DNA of 64,000 nt from Tillandsia leiboldiana (Eukaryota > Streptophyta > Magnoliopsida > Poales > Bromeliaceae): the NCBI GenBank assembly GCA_029204045.2, contig CM055066.1:45212342-45276341 (forward strand), read 5' to 3'. Position 1 is the first letter of the stretch. Every line of letters starts with the position of its first letter. The position numbers were made by a program, and so were the translations under genes. The notes below the pieces were generated by a model that had not been told where the DNA came from, made no database searches, and saw only the letters and a program-made list of their open reading frames with translations. Below are positions 39,421 through 52,263 of this stretch, piece by piece.

Positions 39421-42400
39421 AGGTATGTTTATTTCTGGCGGTAGGATTCGTATCTTATTGTGCAGGAGCATCTCTTTCTTTCATTAGTCGAGCATTTGCA
39501 TCCCTGCATGGTTTAGAGATAGATTCCTGGTCGATGCATTAGAGGTGCGGATTCCTGATTACTTTTGCATGTCGAGGAGTATTGTGTGGCTTGCCCAGGC
39601 AGATGGGACCTTAGATATTGCTTGCAGACTGCTTGTCTTGCAGCAGCTCCAGGATATTCGACCTGGTGTTAGGGATGGAATTAGCTGTCACGGTTATTCC
39701 GCCTCTATCAACTGCCGAGAGAGGACGGTGACTACTCGCGAGCCAGGACAGGAGGAGTTTATCTTCAGAGGTTGCCAGAGCACGCTATTCGCAGCGACCA
39801 TTTCCTCGGCGAGGGCTAGGAGGATGTTGAGCAGATGTTGTACTGCCTTTTTGGCCACGGTTGTGGAGGTGCCTACGGCGGCACTGGGACTCGAGGATAT
39901 CCCTATTGTCCGAGAGTTCCCAGATGCGTTTCCCCCAGAGCTGACGACGATGCCGCCGGAGAGGGAGATTGAGTTCGTGATTGATGTGGTCCCTGGGACT
40001 TGCACCAATCTCAAAGGCACCCTATAGGATGGCGCCAGCCGAGTTAAGGGAGTTGAAAGCCCAGCTTCAGGATCTTTTGGATAGGGGCTTCGTCCGACCC
40101 AGTGTTTCTCCGTGGGGAGCGCCTGTGTTGTTTGTTAAGAAGAAGGATGGGTCACTTCGATTGTGCGTGGATTATAGGGAATTGAACAAAGTGACCATCC
40201 GAAACAAGTATCCCCCTCCCCAGGATAGATGATTTGTTTGATCAGTTACAGGGAGCATCTGTGTTCTCGAAGATTGATCTGCAGTCCGGTTACCACCAGC
40301 TTAGGGTGAGGGCCGAGGACATCTCCAAGACGGCTTTCAGATCGCGGTACGGGCATTATGAGTTCACGGTGATGCCTTTTGGGCTGACTAATGCCCCTGC
40401 CGCATTCATGGACTTGATGAACAGGATTTTTCAGCCGTTTTTGGATCGATTTGTGGTGGTGTTCATTGATGATATTTTGATCTACTCCCGGAATGATCTG
40501 GAGCACGAGGAGCACTTGAGGACCGTGCTACAGCTTCTGCAAGCTGTATGCTAAGTTCAAAAAGTGCGAGTTTTGGCTCCGGGAGGTTGCCTTTCTGGGT
40601 CATGTGGTTTCAGCTGATGGAGTGGCGGGGGATCCGGCCGAGGTGGATGCTTTTAGAGATTGGCCGAGGCCGACGACTATCACCGAGGTGCGGAGCTTTC
40701 TTGGATTGGCGGGCTACTATCGGCGCTTTGTGGAAGGCTTTGCGAAGCTTTCCTCTCCCCTCACTCGTCTGACCAGAAAAGGGGTTAAGTTTGTTTGGAG
40801 CGAGACTTGCCAGAGCTATTTTGAGGAGCTGAAGCAGAGGTTGATGACCGCTCCAATCCTTGCCCTCCCAGTTATGGGGGGAAGGGATTGTGATCTACAG
40901 TGATGCCTCACATAGTGGTCTGGGGTGTGTGTTGATGCGGCATGGTAGGGGTAATTGCCTATGCTTCGCGGCAATTAAAGGACTATGAGAAAAATTACCC
41001 TACTCATGATCTGGAGTTGGCAGTGGTGGTGTTTGCTCTGAAGCTGTGGCGGCATTATCTGTATGGAGAGCATTGCGAGATATACTGATCACAAGAGCTT
41101 GAAATATCTGTTCACCCAAAAGGAGCTGAATTTGAGGCAACGCCAGTGGTTGGAGTTGTTAAAGGATTACGATCTGAGTATCCTTTACCATCCCGGCAAG
41201 GCCAATGTCGTGGCAGATGTTTTGAGTAGGAGGACGAGTCTGAGCTTATTGATCTCGCAGCAGGCGCCGTTGGTCGAGCAGATGAGGCGGTTACAGTTGG
41301 AGGTAGTATTCCCTGGGGTCTCTGCTAGACTCATGTCTATGGTCTTGCAGCCCACTCTGTTGGAGAGGATCAGGGACACTCAGAGTGAGGACCCCCACTT
41401 GATGAGGATCAGGACGCAGCTTCAGGAGGATTAGACAGGGGATTTTTTTCTGTGGATAGCTCGGGAATACTGCGGTACAGGAACCGAGTGTGTGTGCCTA
41501 TGGATCAGGAGATTAGAGATCAGATTTTGGGGGAGGCCCATTTACACCTTATACCATCCATCCTGGAGGTACTAAGATGTATAAGGACCTCAAGGCACAG
41601 TTTTGGTGGCCCGGGATGAAGCGGGACATTGGGAGATTCGTAGCTCATTGTTTAACTTGCCAGCAAGTGAAAGCAGAGCATCGCGTTCCTGCTGGTAAGT
41701 TGCAGAGTCTTCCAATTCCCGAGTGGAAATGGGACCACGTCACTATGGATTTCGTCGCTGGATTGCCGAGGGCGCAGAGCGGGGCTGTTGCGATCTGGGT
41801 TTTATTGACAGACTCACCAAGTCGGCGCACTTCTTACCGGTTCAGATGACCTGGTCACCGGAGCGTTTGGCACAGTTATATCTGGATGAGATAGTGAGGC
41901 TTCACGGCATACCCGCTTCGTTTGTGTCAGATCGAGACCCGAGATTCGTAGCACGTTTTTGGGGGAGTGTGCATTCCGCATTGGGGACTCAGCTCCGGTT
42001 TAGCACCGCTTTCCACCCACAGACTGATGGACAGTCAGAACGCACCATACAGACCCTTGAGGATATGCTGAGAGCGTGCGTTATGGATTTGGAGGAGGGT
42101 GGTTACCGGCACTTGTCTTTGGTTGAGTTCGCGTACAACAACAGCTATCAGGCGAGCATCCAGATGGCTCCGTTTGAAGCGTTGTATGGACGCAAGTGTC
42201 GGTCTCCCTTATATTGGAGTGACGTGGGTGAGAGGAGGACTTTGGGACCGGATTTACTTTTGGAGGCAGAGGAAAAAGTCAGGATTATTCGCCGGCATCT
42301 TGGAGCAGCCCAGAGTCATCAGAAGAGCTACGCCGATACTCGACGGCGAGACCTGGAGTTTCAGGTTGGTGATCATGTCTTCTTGAAGGTCTCGCCCTCG

Positions 42401-42800
42401 AAAAGGGTCCGGAGATTTGGAGTACGGGGAAAGCTCAGTCCCCGCTTTAATGGACCCTTTGAGGTACTTGACAGAGTTGGTCCTGTGGCATACAGGTTGC
42501 TTTACCCCCGCCCCTGGCCGGAGTTCATGATGTCTTCCATGTCTCAGCTCTGAGGAGATATGTCTTTGACCCGTCGCACGTGATTGACTTCCCTTTGTTG
42601 GAGATCGGCGAGGACTTGGTCTACGAGGAGCGCCCCTTGCGAATTCTTGCTCGTGAGGTGAGGGAATTGCGCAATCGGGCCATTTTCGTATGTGAAGATC
42701 CTGTGGAGCAATCACGAGGAGCGAGAGGCCACTTGGGAGCTGGAGACAGAGATGAGAGATGCCTACCCTTTTCTGTCAAGACTTCTGGTGAGGTACGCCT
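39421..42800 (+). pseudogene. pol of element E, frameshifted, protease active site lost
   Basis: Near full-length pol in pieces. The protease segment around 39450-39500 reads CAGASLSFISRAF in the frame that aligns, so the catalytic Asp-Thr of the usual DTGAS is absent. The linker to RT is at 39890-40030 (IPIVREFPDAFPPEL). RT is at 40030-40900, with RPSVSPWGAPVLF, then a frameshift near 40215, then VVFIDDILIYS. RNase H, broken, is at about 40900-41225. Integrase is at 41570-42230 with CLTC, DFVAGLP, SDRDPRF and DGQSERT. The GPF module and chromodomain-like tail end near 42780. Shifts lie near 40215, 40545, 40890-40945, 41085, 41430, 41545, 41800 and 42500-42690. The product would be the usual RT, RNase H and integrase set, but not from this copy. 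Confidence 0.88.
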
Positions 42801-42815
42801 GCCCTGCACTATTTT

Positions 42816-42852
42816 TGTTTCGAGGACGAAACTTTCTTTTAGTGGGGGAGGA
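42816..42852 (+). promoter_or_regulatory. 3' hairpin and polypurine tract of E
   Basis: GTTTCG / CGAAAC with loop AGGA near 42818-42833, then GTGGGGGAGGA abutting the 3' LTR, the same tract as in A and F. Confidence 0.85.
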
Positions 42853-43801
42853 TGTGGTGACCCGGATCTTTGCAGGGCTTCTACAGTGTCACCAGCAGCT
42901 TCTGGAAGCCTACGTGGCTTGTCGGCGGTGTTCGCGCGCCTATTTGGACACAAGAGATGGACCCTGTGAGCTTTGGTTGGCTGTATTGGCCTTCGGCTGC
43001 TTTTGCCGAATTTTAGGAAAGGAATTTGGGCAAACAGAGGGTGGATTTGGGTTCGGTGCGGAAAAACGCTTGGAAATGGCTTTTTGTTTGCTTAATTCTG
43101 AGTCCGGATACCCAAAAGCGGGCTCCCGGAAGTTTTGGCAGTTTTTTGGGGTTTGCGGGAGCCTCCGGCAAATTATAGGTTGGAATTTGGCAAAATGGAC
43201 GTCGTTTTTGGAATCAGCGCGCGAAAAAACGGTCAAGATGGGCTATTTACTTGATGTTTTTGGGCTGCGGTTACTGTTCATCGCCGGAACAGTGTTTCCG
43301 GCGATCGCCGGCGGCGGTTGGCGGCGGCGGGCAGCGGCGGAAGGCGGCGGAGGGCGCTCGGGCAGGCGGCGCGCGGCCGCGGGCAGGCGCACAGGGGCGC
43401 GGGCAGGCGCGCGGGGGCGCGGTCAGGTGCGCGGTCCACGCGGCCGTCGTGCACCCGAGGAAGGGACACGTGGCAGGTTTTCACTAGTCGGTGTTGTGGT
43501 CTGGGTTCACGGAGCAGGCCGGTGGTGCACGGTAGACCGGGTGGACACGTGGCGGGAGGTTGTTGGTCCGGTGTTGTGCTCCCGGTCCACGCAATCGGTG
43601 GAGTCGTTGACCGGGGCAGGTGGCCGTACGGCGGGGCAGGTGGCCGTACGGGCCCGGGTCAGCCGCGACGTGCGCGGTCCACGGCGCGACGTGCGCGGTG
43701 CACGGGTGGCCGGGCCACGTGTCGCGTCGCCATTGGCGGGCGCAGGTGCACCGGGTGCTGTGGGGCCCGGGGTGTTAGCGGACTGGGCTGTGTGGTGGAC
43801 C

Positions 43802-43898
43802 GGGCCGCACTGTGCGCGCCCGAATCTTGGCGGGCCGGGCCGCACTGTGCGCGCCCGAAACCTGCGGGCTGGGCCGGGCCGCACTGTGCGCGCCCGAA
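43802..43898 (+). promoter_or_regulatory. Triplicated GC-rich promoter motif in E U3
   Basis: GGGCCGCACTGTGCGCGCC starts at 43802, 43837 and 43876, each followed by CGAA. The last ends about 45 bp before the TATA box. Element A has one related copy at about 6759-6781. Confidence 0.7.
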
Positions 43899-43941
43899 AC
43901 TTGGGACACATTGGGTATTTCTCCAAATGTTTTTCTCAGCC

Positions 43942-43949
43942 TATAAATA
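43942..43949 (+). promoter_or_regulatory. TATA box of element E LTR
   Basis: TATAAATA in CAGCCTATAAATAGGC, identical to the box in A at 6840. Confidence 0.85.
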
Positions 43950-46384
43950 GGCAGCCCGAGCCCTCTTCTTTGGCTTTTTCCTCTCAGCCCAAGCTTGATC
44001 TCCCCGAGCTCCCTTCTTGGAAGATTTTCATCTTCAAGTGCTTGATCTTCCTGCCAAGTTCTAGGATTTTTGGAGGCTCGAATCCCGAGGTTCCCCATTT
44101 TACGGCGCGGCGGGACGTTGCATTCCTGGGTTCTTCTTCGGCGCAGCGACAGTGTTTTAGCTCCCCTGGGCTACTCCGAGATCATTTTGCTGTGATTCTT
44201 GCGCCAGTAGACTCCTAAGAGGTAGGACTTCATCTTTCGTTTTGGTCGCGCTTTCTCTTTTCGAGGTTTTGGCACGGATACCGAGGCAAACAGTGACCCC
44301 ATTTTCTGTGTGGACTTCCTTGACAGCAACGGGGTATTTTGGCCATATCTTTGTGCCCGAGCATCTGACGGAAACGAGCTTATACAACTTTTTCATCTAC
44401 GGATCGCAAGGAACGCGCTCGTATTTTTATTGGATTTTTCTGAGATTTCATCAGAGGTGAGAATCACTGTTTCTCTGTGTACAGTGCTACAGTCTTTTGT
44501 GCTGAAATCTTTTGAGTGTACCACCTTGCCGAATTTTTATCTTGACTTACCGAACTCGGATTTGGGCGTGCAAGGTACCGTTGCGAAGCTATCGACGCGA
44601 GGATCGCTGTGGTATTTTTCTTGGAATTTTCTGGGCACTTTCTGCAGGTGATAATTTAACAGTTTCGGGACTGTTGTTGTATGGGATTATAAGAGTTATA
44701 TTTGGGAGCCTTAGTGTAATTAGTGAGCTTTGTATTGTGCCAGGAGAGTTACGGGTGTGCTGAACTTGTGGGAGCAAGGATTTGGAGTTTTGGTATTTTC
44801 TTGCTGTACGGATCCGGACAGTTAGCACTTCAGGTGGGTGGTTGTTGTACTCCTCTCCTTGGTATGCCCACTAGGAACATCAGAGTGTTCCCTCATTTTT
44901 GAGGCCCAAAGTATTATTAGTAACCTTGCATGCTCTAGGAAATTAATTATTGGTTGATTGATCTTTGATAAATTGTTATTTGATCCATGTGGAAATTGTT
45001 GGACTGCATGTTTAGGGTTAAAATAATAGTTGAGGATTATAAAATTGCTAAATATTCTATGAGACTGTCACTTTAGCTTATGTCACTCTGAACTGATTAC
45101 TCTTGGAAAGTGGACAACATATTGAGACAATGCATGATTAAACGGGTCACTTAAATATTGACATCTTTTATTGCTACACTATCTTTTGGGACTTGACTTA
45201 GGAGAAACCATGCATTTATTCTTTTCTTCTCCTATTATCGATAGACTTGCGGCATAGTCGCTCAGGTTCGAGCGTGTGTTGGACAGTGTAGCCAGGTATT
45301 GGGGATTTGGGACAGGTTGGGCTTTTGACAGGGTGTTGCGGCGACCACGGATCTTGGGTGGTTGACCGGGTTGTTACTGTTGCATCAGATTGGGGGTTTT
45401 GGGGATCGGGCTTTCTTTAGTGGATGGAGTTTTCCACTTTGATCATAGTCATGATCCAGTCCTGCTATTATGAGACAGTGGTTACAGAGATGCTTGTTAC
45501 AGTGATTTCCTTACTCGTGTGGGTCGCTCCCCTCGAGTGCCACTCCGGAGTGTGCGACCGGACGGTTCGATGCCGGTCTGTTATTACTTTCGAGCTTGAT
45601 CGGACGGGCCGATGCCGATCTGTTACTTACGTTGGGGACATGACCGTATCAGGCAGTAGTCGGTCAGTATCCCCACAGATGAGATTAGCAGGCAGTGCCA
45701 GTGTCCACTGGCGTTAGATTGGGTCGTTTTGACAGGCTTCTTGATACCGATGCATACTTTTCCATACTTATTAGTTTATCATGTAGAGGCATATTAGGGG
45801 TAGCACTTCTTCAGTTGTCATTCATAGCTTCACCCCCCTTTCTCTTCTTCCCCTTTTGCCTCTGATTACCTGGTGGGCATATTTGAGCTGAGGCTTTACC
45901 CACTAGGGGAGGCTACTGTTTATAGTAGTACTTACCCCCATTGTCTTTTCTTGTTTCTTTCTTCCCCTTGTTTTGCAGAGTCCCCTGCGGGAGTTGCTGG
46001 GCCGTCAGCAACTGATCGAGGTAAGCGGATTGCAGACTAGATAGAGAGCCATCCGAGGGTTGTAGCACGTAGCTGGGGCTTTTGGGTACCTGGTCTTCTC
46101 AGACAGCTTTTGTTTATTTCTTTTTGGGTCTGGCTTCTGCCAGCTGTTTGTATATTTAGTGGTGAGCTGGGAGAGACATCTGTATTTTTATTCCACTGTT
46201 GTACTCTTTTACTTCCAGCTTCTGTCTGAGATACAGTAGTTTTAGTTTAGCTCTGTTTATCATGCTCTTTTATTATTATTTCTTATCTGAGCAGGTTACC
46301 GACGCTTCGTGTATGTGGGAAATACCGCATGCACGGCGGATCTGTAGACGGGCCCGGGTTCTGGTTTACACCCGGGGCGTGACA

Positions 46385-48110
46385 TTCGACCTAGTGCTTG
46401 GGTTTTGGTTGGCACAGTGCCACAGGATGTTAGACTGCGAAAGGAGAGGACTTTGACCTTCTGCGAGGCAGACGAGAGGAGATTTGGTTGTTGAGGTCGT
46501 CAGAGCACACTGGTTATAGCGACAGTGTGAGAGGTGCTTACGGCGGCACCGGGACCCAAAGATATCACTGTTGCCACGAGATTCCGCGTGTGATTTCACC
46601 TGAGCTGTTGATAATGCCGCCGGTTAGGGAGATAGAGATTGAGTTTGGCGTGGTTCGGGGAACCGCGCCACCCTCGACAGCACCTCATTGGATATTGCCA
46701 GTAGAGCTGTGAGAGCTGATGGCGCAGTTGCAGGATCTGATGGATCGAGGGGTCTGTTTGACCTAGTGCCACGCCGTTGATATACGGTGGTGATGCCACA
46801 TCGTTGATACACGACTGTGAGGGCCCTTTTATGGGTCGAGTGTAGACAGGTCCAAGTATTATTCTGGACCTTTTGATGGAATTATACTCCGGCAGTTGTA
46901 CGTTTGATGCAGGTACAGATTTTGGAATCATACGGCTGAGTATTTCGCCAAGATGGTGTTCAGGACACGGTAGGGGCATTATGTTTAGTGAGGCCAATTG
47001 GATTGATTAGCGCCCTGCCACTCTTTTGGTTTGAGGAATTGTGCTCCAGCTGTACTTGATTGCTTTGGTAACTAGATCCTCCAGGGATAGTATGATCTAC
47101 TCCCAGAGCAGCTTGGAGCATGAGGAGCACTGGTGGATGTGTTACCTTGCTGTGTGGATGAAGCTGTATGCCAGGCTATTGAGATACAAGTTTTAGCTTT
47201 AGAAGCTTACCTTCTTGGGTCACATTGTGTTAGCCGTAGGAGCGGCGGTGGAATTCCGGCCAATGTGGATGCTATTTGAGATTGGCTGAGATCAACATTT
47301 ATTGTTGAGGTGAGGAGTTTTTTTTTTTTGGATTTGGCAGTGCCAGGAGAGCATGGCGAATGGATGATGAGACTGGTACTAGCGCCGATTGCAGCATTGC
47401 CAGAGATGGGGGATGGACCTTGTGTCAGTGATGCCTCCCATTGTGGCTGTGGAGTTACCATTGGGTTATTCTTGAGCATTTTGTATCACCCCGCTAGGGC
47501 CACTGTGGTGGCGGATACCTGGAACCGGAGAGCTATTTGGGGTTGAGTTTGATGATTCCGTTGCTGGCGCTGGGTGGGACCGTTGCGGAACAGGGCTCGA
47601 GGTTGTGTCCCTGAGGGTCCCTTTTGACGGTAGACTGTGGTGAAGCAGTCCATGCGATTGGTCAGGATCCGAGAGTGATTGAGCGAGGACCCTAGCCGAT
47701 TAGGGCTTCTTTTCCTAGGATGACCGTATGGGTATGTCTCGGATCGCCTGGTTGAGCTGGCACCAGGGAGCGGTTTTGGTGCGTGCTGCATTGGTTGTTC
47801 TCCCTTTCCCCCCAGCCTTTTGTTGGCGTTCTTGATGGTCCTTCCACGTCTCAGCTCAGGAGTGTTAGGCTTGTGGATTCCTCGCCCGTGATGGACTCGT
47901 TTCCTTTGAGATCTGCGAGTACTTGTGGTACGAGGGATGCCGTTGCAAATTCTGGCTCGTGAGATGAGAGAATTATGCAATTTGGGCCATGCCGTACCGG
48001 TTGTTGTTGTTGTTGTGGAGTAATCACGGGGAGTGACAGGTGACTTGAGAGCTGGAGACGGCAGTGTTATGTACCTACCCTTGTTTTTGTGGCACCTTTT
48101 GGGTTGAGCT
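46385..48110 (+). pseudogene. Decayed pol remnant of element F
   Basis: It is homologous to the A remnant at 4131-5834, with fragments in the same order. The end of protease (FDLVLG-like) is followed by the protease-RT junction near 46540-46700 (REIEIEFGVV). RT-end residues lie near 47090-47300, RNase H end near 47480-47540 (VVADTWNRRAIWG), and the chromodomain-like tail near 47860-48060. Integrase and the RT core are missing, as in A. All frames are broken. Shared gaps with A show an inherited deletion derivative. Confidence 0.78.
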
Positions 48111-48147
48111 AGTTTCGTGGACGAAACTTTCTTTTAGTGGGGGAGGA
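48111..48147 (+). promoter_or_regulatory. 3' hairpin and polypurine tract of F
   Basis: AGTTTCG / CGAAACT with loop TGGA, then GTGGGGGAGGA abutting the LTR. Confidence 0.83.
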
Positions 48148-49066
48148 TGTGGTGACCCAGATCTCCGCAGGGCTTCTACAGTGCGATTAGCAGCTTCTGG
48201 AGGCCTATGTGGCATGTCGGCGGTGTTTCTGCACCAATTTGGACTCAAGTGATGGACTTCGGGTGTATAATGGATCACGTGAGTGATCGGAGGACCCCGT
48301 CGGATGTTTTGATGTGGTTTCGCGCGAAATGGTTATTAAAATTGGACTCAGCGCGAAATTTGAGTAAAGAACACTTCTCCGGGAATTTTCGGCAAATTTT
48401 AGAAGAGGAATTTGGCAATTCGGACTTCGGATTTGGATTCAGCGCGCGAAAACGGTCAAGATGGACTATTTACTTGTATTTTTCGGAGCCCGGATGACCC
48501 GGCACGGATTTCGAGGTGATTGGTACTGTTCCGGCCGCCGGAGGGGCGCCGGCGGCGGCGGCGGGCGGCGGAGCGCGGCGGCTGGCGGCGGCGGAGGTGC
48601 GCGGTCCACCGCGGAGGCGTGCACCCGGGCGCTGGCCACGTGGCGCCTCCCGGTTGGCGGGCGCTGTGGGCGCGGTCCACGGGATGGCGCGGGTGCACGG
48701 TGGACCCGGGGGTGGACACGTGGCAGATCGGGGTTGGTGCGGCGTTGTGCGCGCGGTCCACGGTGCGGGGAGCTGGTACCTCGGGCCGCGTGCCCGACAG
48801 GCACGCGTGGGCGCACGTGGGGCGCGGCGTGGGCGCGTTGACCCGAGGCTCCCGGTGTGGACGCCACGTGTCGTCGCTGGGTTCGGCCACGTGGCGCTTG
48901 GCTGTTGGCCCAAACAGCTGTTTGCTATTTGGGTGTACACGTGGCGGCCTGGGGTTCTTCCGGGCGTGAACAGTAACGGGCCGGGCCCGCTACTGTAGCA
49001 GCCCGGAAGTACCGGACGCCCGAAACTTTGGGCCAAAATTCCAAAGTTCGGATTTTCGGGCTGGGC

Positions 49067-49075
49067 TTTAAATAG
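49067..49075 (+). promoter_or_regulatory. TATA-like box of element F LTR
   Basis: TTTAAATAG in GGGCTTTAAATAGCC, at the position of the A and E boxes. Confidence 0.6.
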
Positions 49076-51387
49076 CCGTCTTGTGAGGGAGTTTTGCCCC
49101 CTTTCCCGAGCTCCCCTGCCCATGGCCCCTTTAGGAAAGTTGTAGATCTTGGTGTTGTGCATCTTCTGGCAGAGGCCCGGATTTTTTGGAAGCCGCGGCG
49201 TCGACGACTTCGGCATCGGAGCGCAGTGTGGCGATTTTTCATCGGAGGCCCGTTATCGTCGCAGTTTGATCTGGGAGGTCTACAGAGCTACTCCATCAGT
49301 ATTTTTGGACGATTTCTGCGGCGTTGGAATCACGAGAGGTACGTCTTCGACTTTCGTGTTGATCATCTTGCTGGATTCAGAGTTTATGACACGGTTTTCG
49401 AGGCATTTCTAAGCCGCTGTTTTCTGGTGGAGTTTTTGGACAGCGGCCCCTTGCCGGAATTTTATCTCCGCACCCGAGCGTCGGATTGAGACGAGCCTAT
49501 ACACTTTTTGGATCTACTCGTCGCAAGGATTATCATTGTATTTTTCTGGGATTTTTCTGAGGCTTGCCCGAAGGTATACTATTTCCCTTTTATCTGTGTT
49601 TGAGTTTACAGTTGTGTGGTTGTGAGTATTTGCGCACCTGTACTGTGGAATTTGTAACTTGGCCTACGGGGCTCGGATTTGGGCGTGCAGGTACCCGTTT
49701 CGAAGGTCTCGACGAGACGCTCGCTGTGATATTTTTATTGGAATTTTTGGAGTTCGTTTTACAGGTGAAAATTTCGCATTAAGGGGACTGTTCCCAGCAG
49801 ATTTGTGATGCTTGGATTTTATGGAATTAAGTGTAACTTTGGGTCGTGTTTTTGTACCCAGGAGGTATTGATCACTGTTCCTATATTGTTGGATTGGTGG
49901 GTGTGTAGAGATATCTGTTTCTGGACTTTCTCAGCTGTGCGACTCCGGACTGTTAGCATTTTCAGGTGGGTGGCCTTGTCTCCAAAATTGACGGACTGTG
50001 CTTTAAATCTGCTATAGTAGGACTATGCATGATAGTGAAATGCTTGTGCAGCATGTTAGAATGTAGGAATTGCTATTCCTTGTATTATCTGAAGGTATTG
50101 TCATCTCCTTGCTTTCTACCACCTGTAAATTATAGTTATTGGAACTTGACCTAGCACCCCGTCATATGTTGCATGTGTAACCAGACTAGTAGAAAACCCT
50201 CACTTGGGCTAGGATTATTTCTGCTTTAGACATCCACACTTCTACTTTCCTGGACATAGTGTTCTTCCTCGCCCGGTTAGTGGGCCGAGTGGTCAGGTGT
50301 TATCTTTTAGTGTGGGATGCATGTTACACTCGTGCTTGGGAGCAGAGTGGCGTCTGGTAGATGTAGTTGGTTGTTCTTCTGTAGCGGGAGCTGTTTGGGT
50401 AGACGGCGGTCCCGAGATGTTTTATTTTTCTTGTTTTATCTGTCGCCGCTGTGTTAGTGGCAGCGGTAGATCAGTGTTAGCAGGACCTTAAACCCAGAAC
50501 CTTTTTGGACACACATATGATTTTTGTCAACCAAATATTTTCTTCCAAGCATCGTAGGGTCGCCTGAGTCTGTTCCTGTTTGATTGGACGAAGGCATTAG
50601 CTCTTCGAGGCTTAGATGTAAAACTTGGTTTCAACTGTTTTCCTAAAAAGAACTAAAAATCATTAAATATGGATTTCTTACAGATCAGATGGCTTCAGTA
50701 AGAAATGTCACCTTTTTCCTATAATTAACCACCCGAGATGATTCGAGTGGTCTGGGTTCTAAGGTCTGCCTTCTTCTTGGGACGAGAACAACGAGAGGCT
50801 ATGCCTAAAGCCTGTTCTTGTTTGATTTGGATTGTAGGTTCTAGTCTTTCGGGGTTCCCGGACCCTTCCTCGGGTCAGTGGATGCGATGTTGGCCTGTAG
50901 AGGCAGTTGTTCGCAGTGGATGCGACTTTGTGCTATGAGTTGGTAGAGTGTGATCTAGAGGTTGTTTCTCTGATTTAGTGGTGGAGATGGTTCTCCCACT
51001 TAGCTTTGAGGATCTTGGGGTTCTGGCAGATCGAGTCGTGGAAGTTTCCCGACTCAGCCATGGTCGTGCTTTATCAGATTGAGTCGTTGAGGGTTCTCCG
51101 ACTTAGCTGTTTGAGTCGAGGTTCTTTTTCCGACTGAGTTGTGTTTGAGCTTGGAGTTACCGATCTGTTTGATCGTGGATCATAGCCTGCATGAGCCGCA
51201 TTTGGCTTGACAGAGATACTTTACAGAGATACTTTACAGAGATACTTGAGATGGGTTACTTTGACTCAAGCGGGTCGCTCCCCTCGAGGGCCACTCCGGA
51301 GTAGGCGAGACCGGGTTGTGTACCGGCGTGAGATTGAGCTTTTCTATCGCGACTTGTCGTTGCATTTGTCCCTCTGGCTGTGCTGGT

Positions 51388-51521
51388 GTTGGCAGTCATG
51401 GACGTCCTACGTAAGTCCGCTCCTCCGGGACGTAACGGCAGTAGGTTGGCGCATGTTGGCAGTCATGGACGTCCTACGTAAGTCCGCTCCTCCGGGACGT
51501 AACGGCAGTAGGTTGGCGCAG
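51388..51521 (+). repeat. Tandem 67-bp duplication in F LTR
   Basis: Units start at 51388 and 51455 with GTTGGCAGTCATGGACG and are almost identical. It lies shortly downstream of the place where A has its 79-bp triplication. A 13-bp ACTTTACAGAGAT repeat occurs just upstream (about 51210-51245). Confidence 0.88.
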
Positions 51522-52263
51522 GCTTGACTGGACCTGATGAGGCAGTCAGTTCAGATTGGGTGATCAGAGATGAGAGTTAGTTGTGGCATCATGTTCTTTC
51601 TGTTCCACTCCTTGAGCATCTAGGTAGAGGCATAGTAGCTGTAGAGTTTACTTTTCCAGCTTTCCTTACAGCACTGCTTTTGTTACTTTATGCCTCTAGT
51701 GGACTTAGTGGGCAGACCGTCGGGCTTGTTGGCGGCACCCACTGAGAACTACTTGGGACGTAGTTCTCACACCCGTCGTGGTGTCTTTTCCCACAGGAAC
51801 TTCTACTCTGGTTCCTGTTGTTCCTGTTGCTGATCCTTCTGACCGAGCGAGGGAGTCGCGAGCTAGTTCCCTACCCGTCGTTGGAGTGTAGCGGTACCCC
51901 TTCAGAGGAGAGCTTCAGTAGATTAGTTATTTTATTTTTCCTTCTTTGAGAGACTGTTGTAGTGAGGATTGTTGTATTGTGAGCCTGTACACTGATGTAT
52001 TTATTGGAGATACCTCCCGGTTGAGTTCTGAGTTTGTATATGAGGATATTGTATGATTATCATTTTGGGAGACGGACATTGTTGTATTTTTTCCAGTTGT
52101 ACAGTGATTGATTTAGTTATACAACAGATTTTTATTTTTAGCTCTGATATCTGTTTAGCTGTAGTACTTCTCTTGCAGGTAGGACGCTTCGCCTATGCGG
52201 GTTTGGCATAGGTAGCGGATCTGTTGGCGAGCCGGGTCGCAGTTTCGACCCCGGGGCGTGACA

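Larger units (their letters stand above)
37045..46384 (+). mobile_element. Element E: Ty3/gypsy retrotransposon with mutated gag-pol (5' end in gap)
   Basis: Partial 5' LTR (37045-38321), primer-binding site, gag and pol remnants, polypurine tract and complete 3' LTR (42853-46384). The LTR start, TATA region and 3' hairpin match A and F, so E belongs to their lineage and retains the most complete pol of the three. It is inserted in the pol remnant of F. The right-hand target duplication would be TTCGA (46385-46389); the left copy is lost. Confidence 0.9.
42853..46384 (+). repeat. 3' LTR of element E (3532 bp)
   Basis: TGTGGTGACCC...GGGGCGTGACA. U3 is GC-rich with ACGTG(G/T)C sites at 42912, 43468, 43547 and 43717. 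Three GGGCCGCACTGTG repeats lie just upstream of the TATA box at 43942. AG|GT junctions at 44647, 44833 and 46294 match those of A and F. A hairpin CTACT / AGTAG occurs near 45912-45927, at about the place of the GAGAACT hairpin in A and F. Confidence 0.95.
46385..52263 (+). mobile_element. Element F: non-autonomous Ty3/gypsy retrotransposon (5' part missing)
   Basis: Decayed pol remnant (46385-48147) and complete 3' LTR (48148-52263). The 5' part is displaced by E and lost in the gap. Internal sequence and LTR resemble A; the LTR is 4116 bp against 4115 bp in A. It interrupts the 5' LTR of G: the 5 bp after F are AAGGG, found once at the matching site of the other G LTR (59341-59345). Confidence 0.88.
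48148..52263 (+). repeat. 3' LTR of element F (4116 bp)
   Basis: TGTGGTGACCC...GGGGCGTGACA. ACGTG(G/T)C sites are at 48638, 48718, 48866, 48889 and 48939. A TATA-like TTTAAATAG is at 49067. AG|GT junctions are at 49764, 49965 and 52178. A 67-bp duplication is at 51388-51521 and a GAGAACTAC / GTAGTTCTC hairpin at 51744-51768. No coding sequence. Confidence 0.95.

Noticed and set aside
42692..44218. 508-aa ORF running from the E pol tail into its LTR
   Set aside because: Only the first about 30 residues are pol tail; the rest is GC-rich U3 read through by chance.
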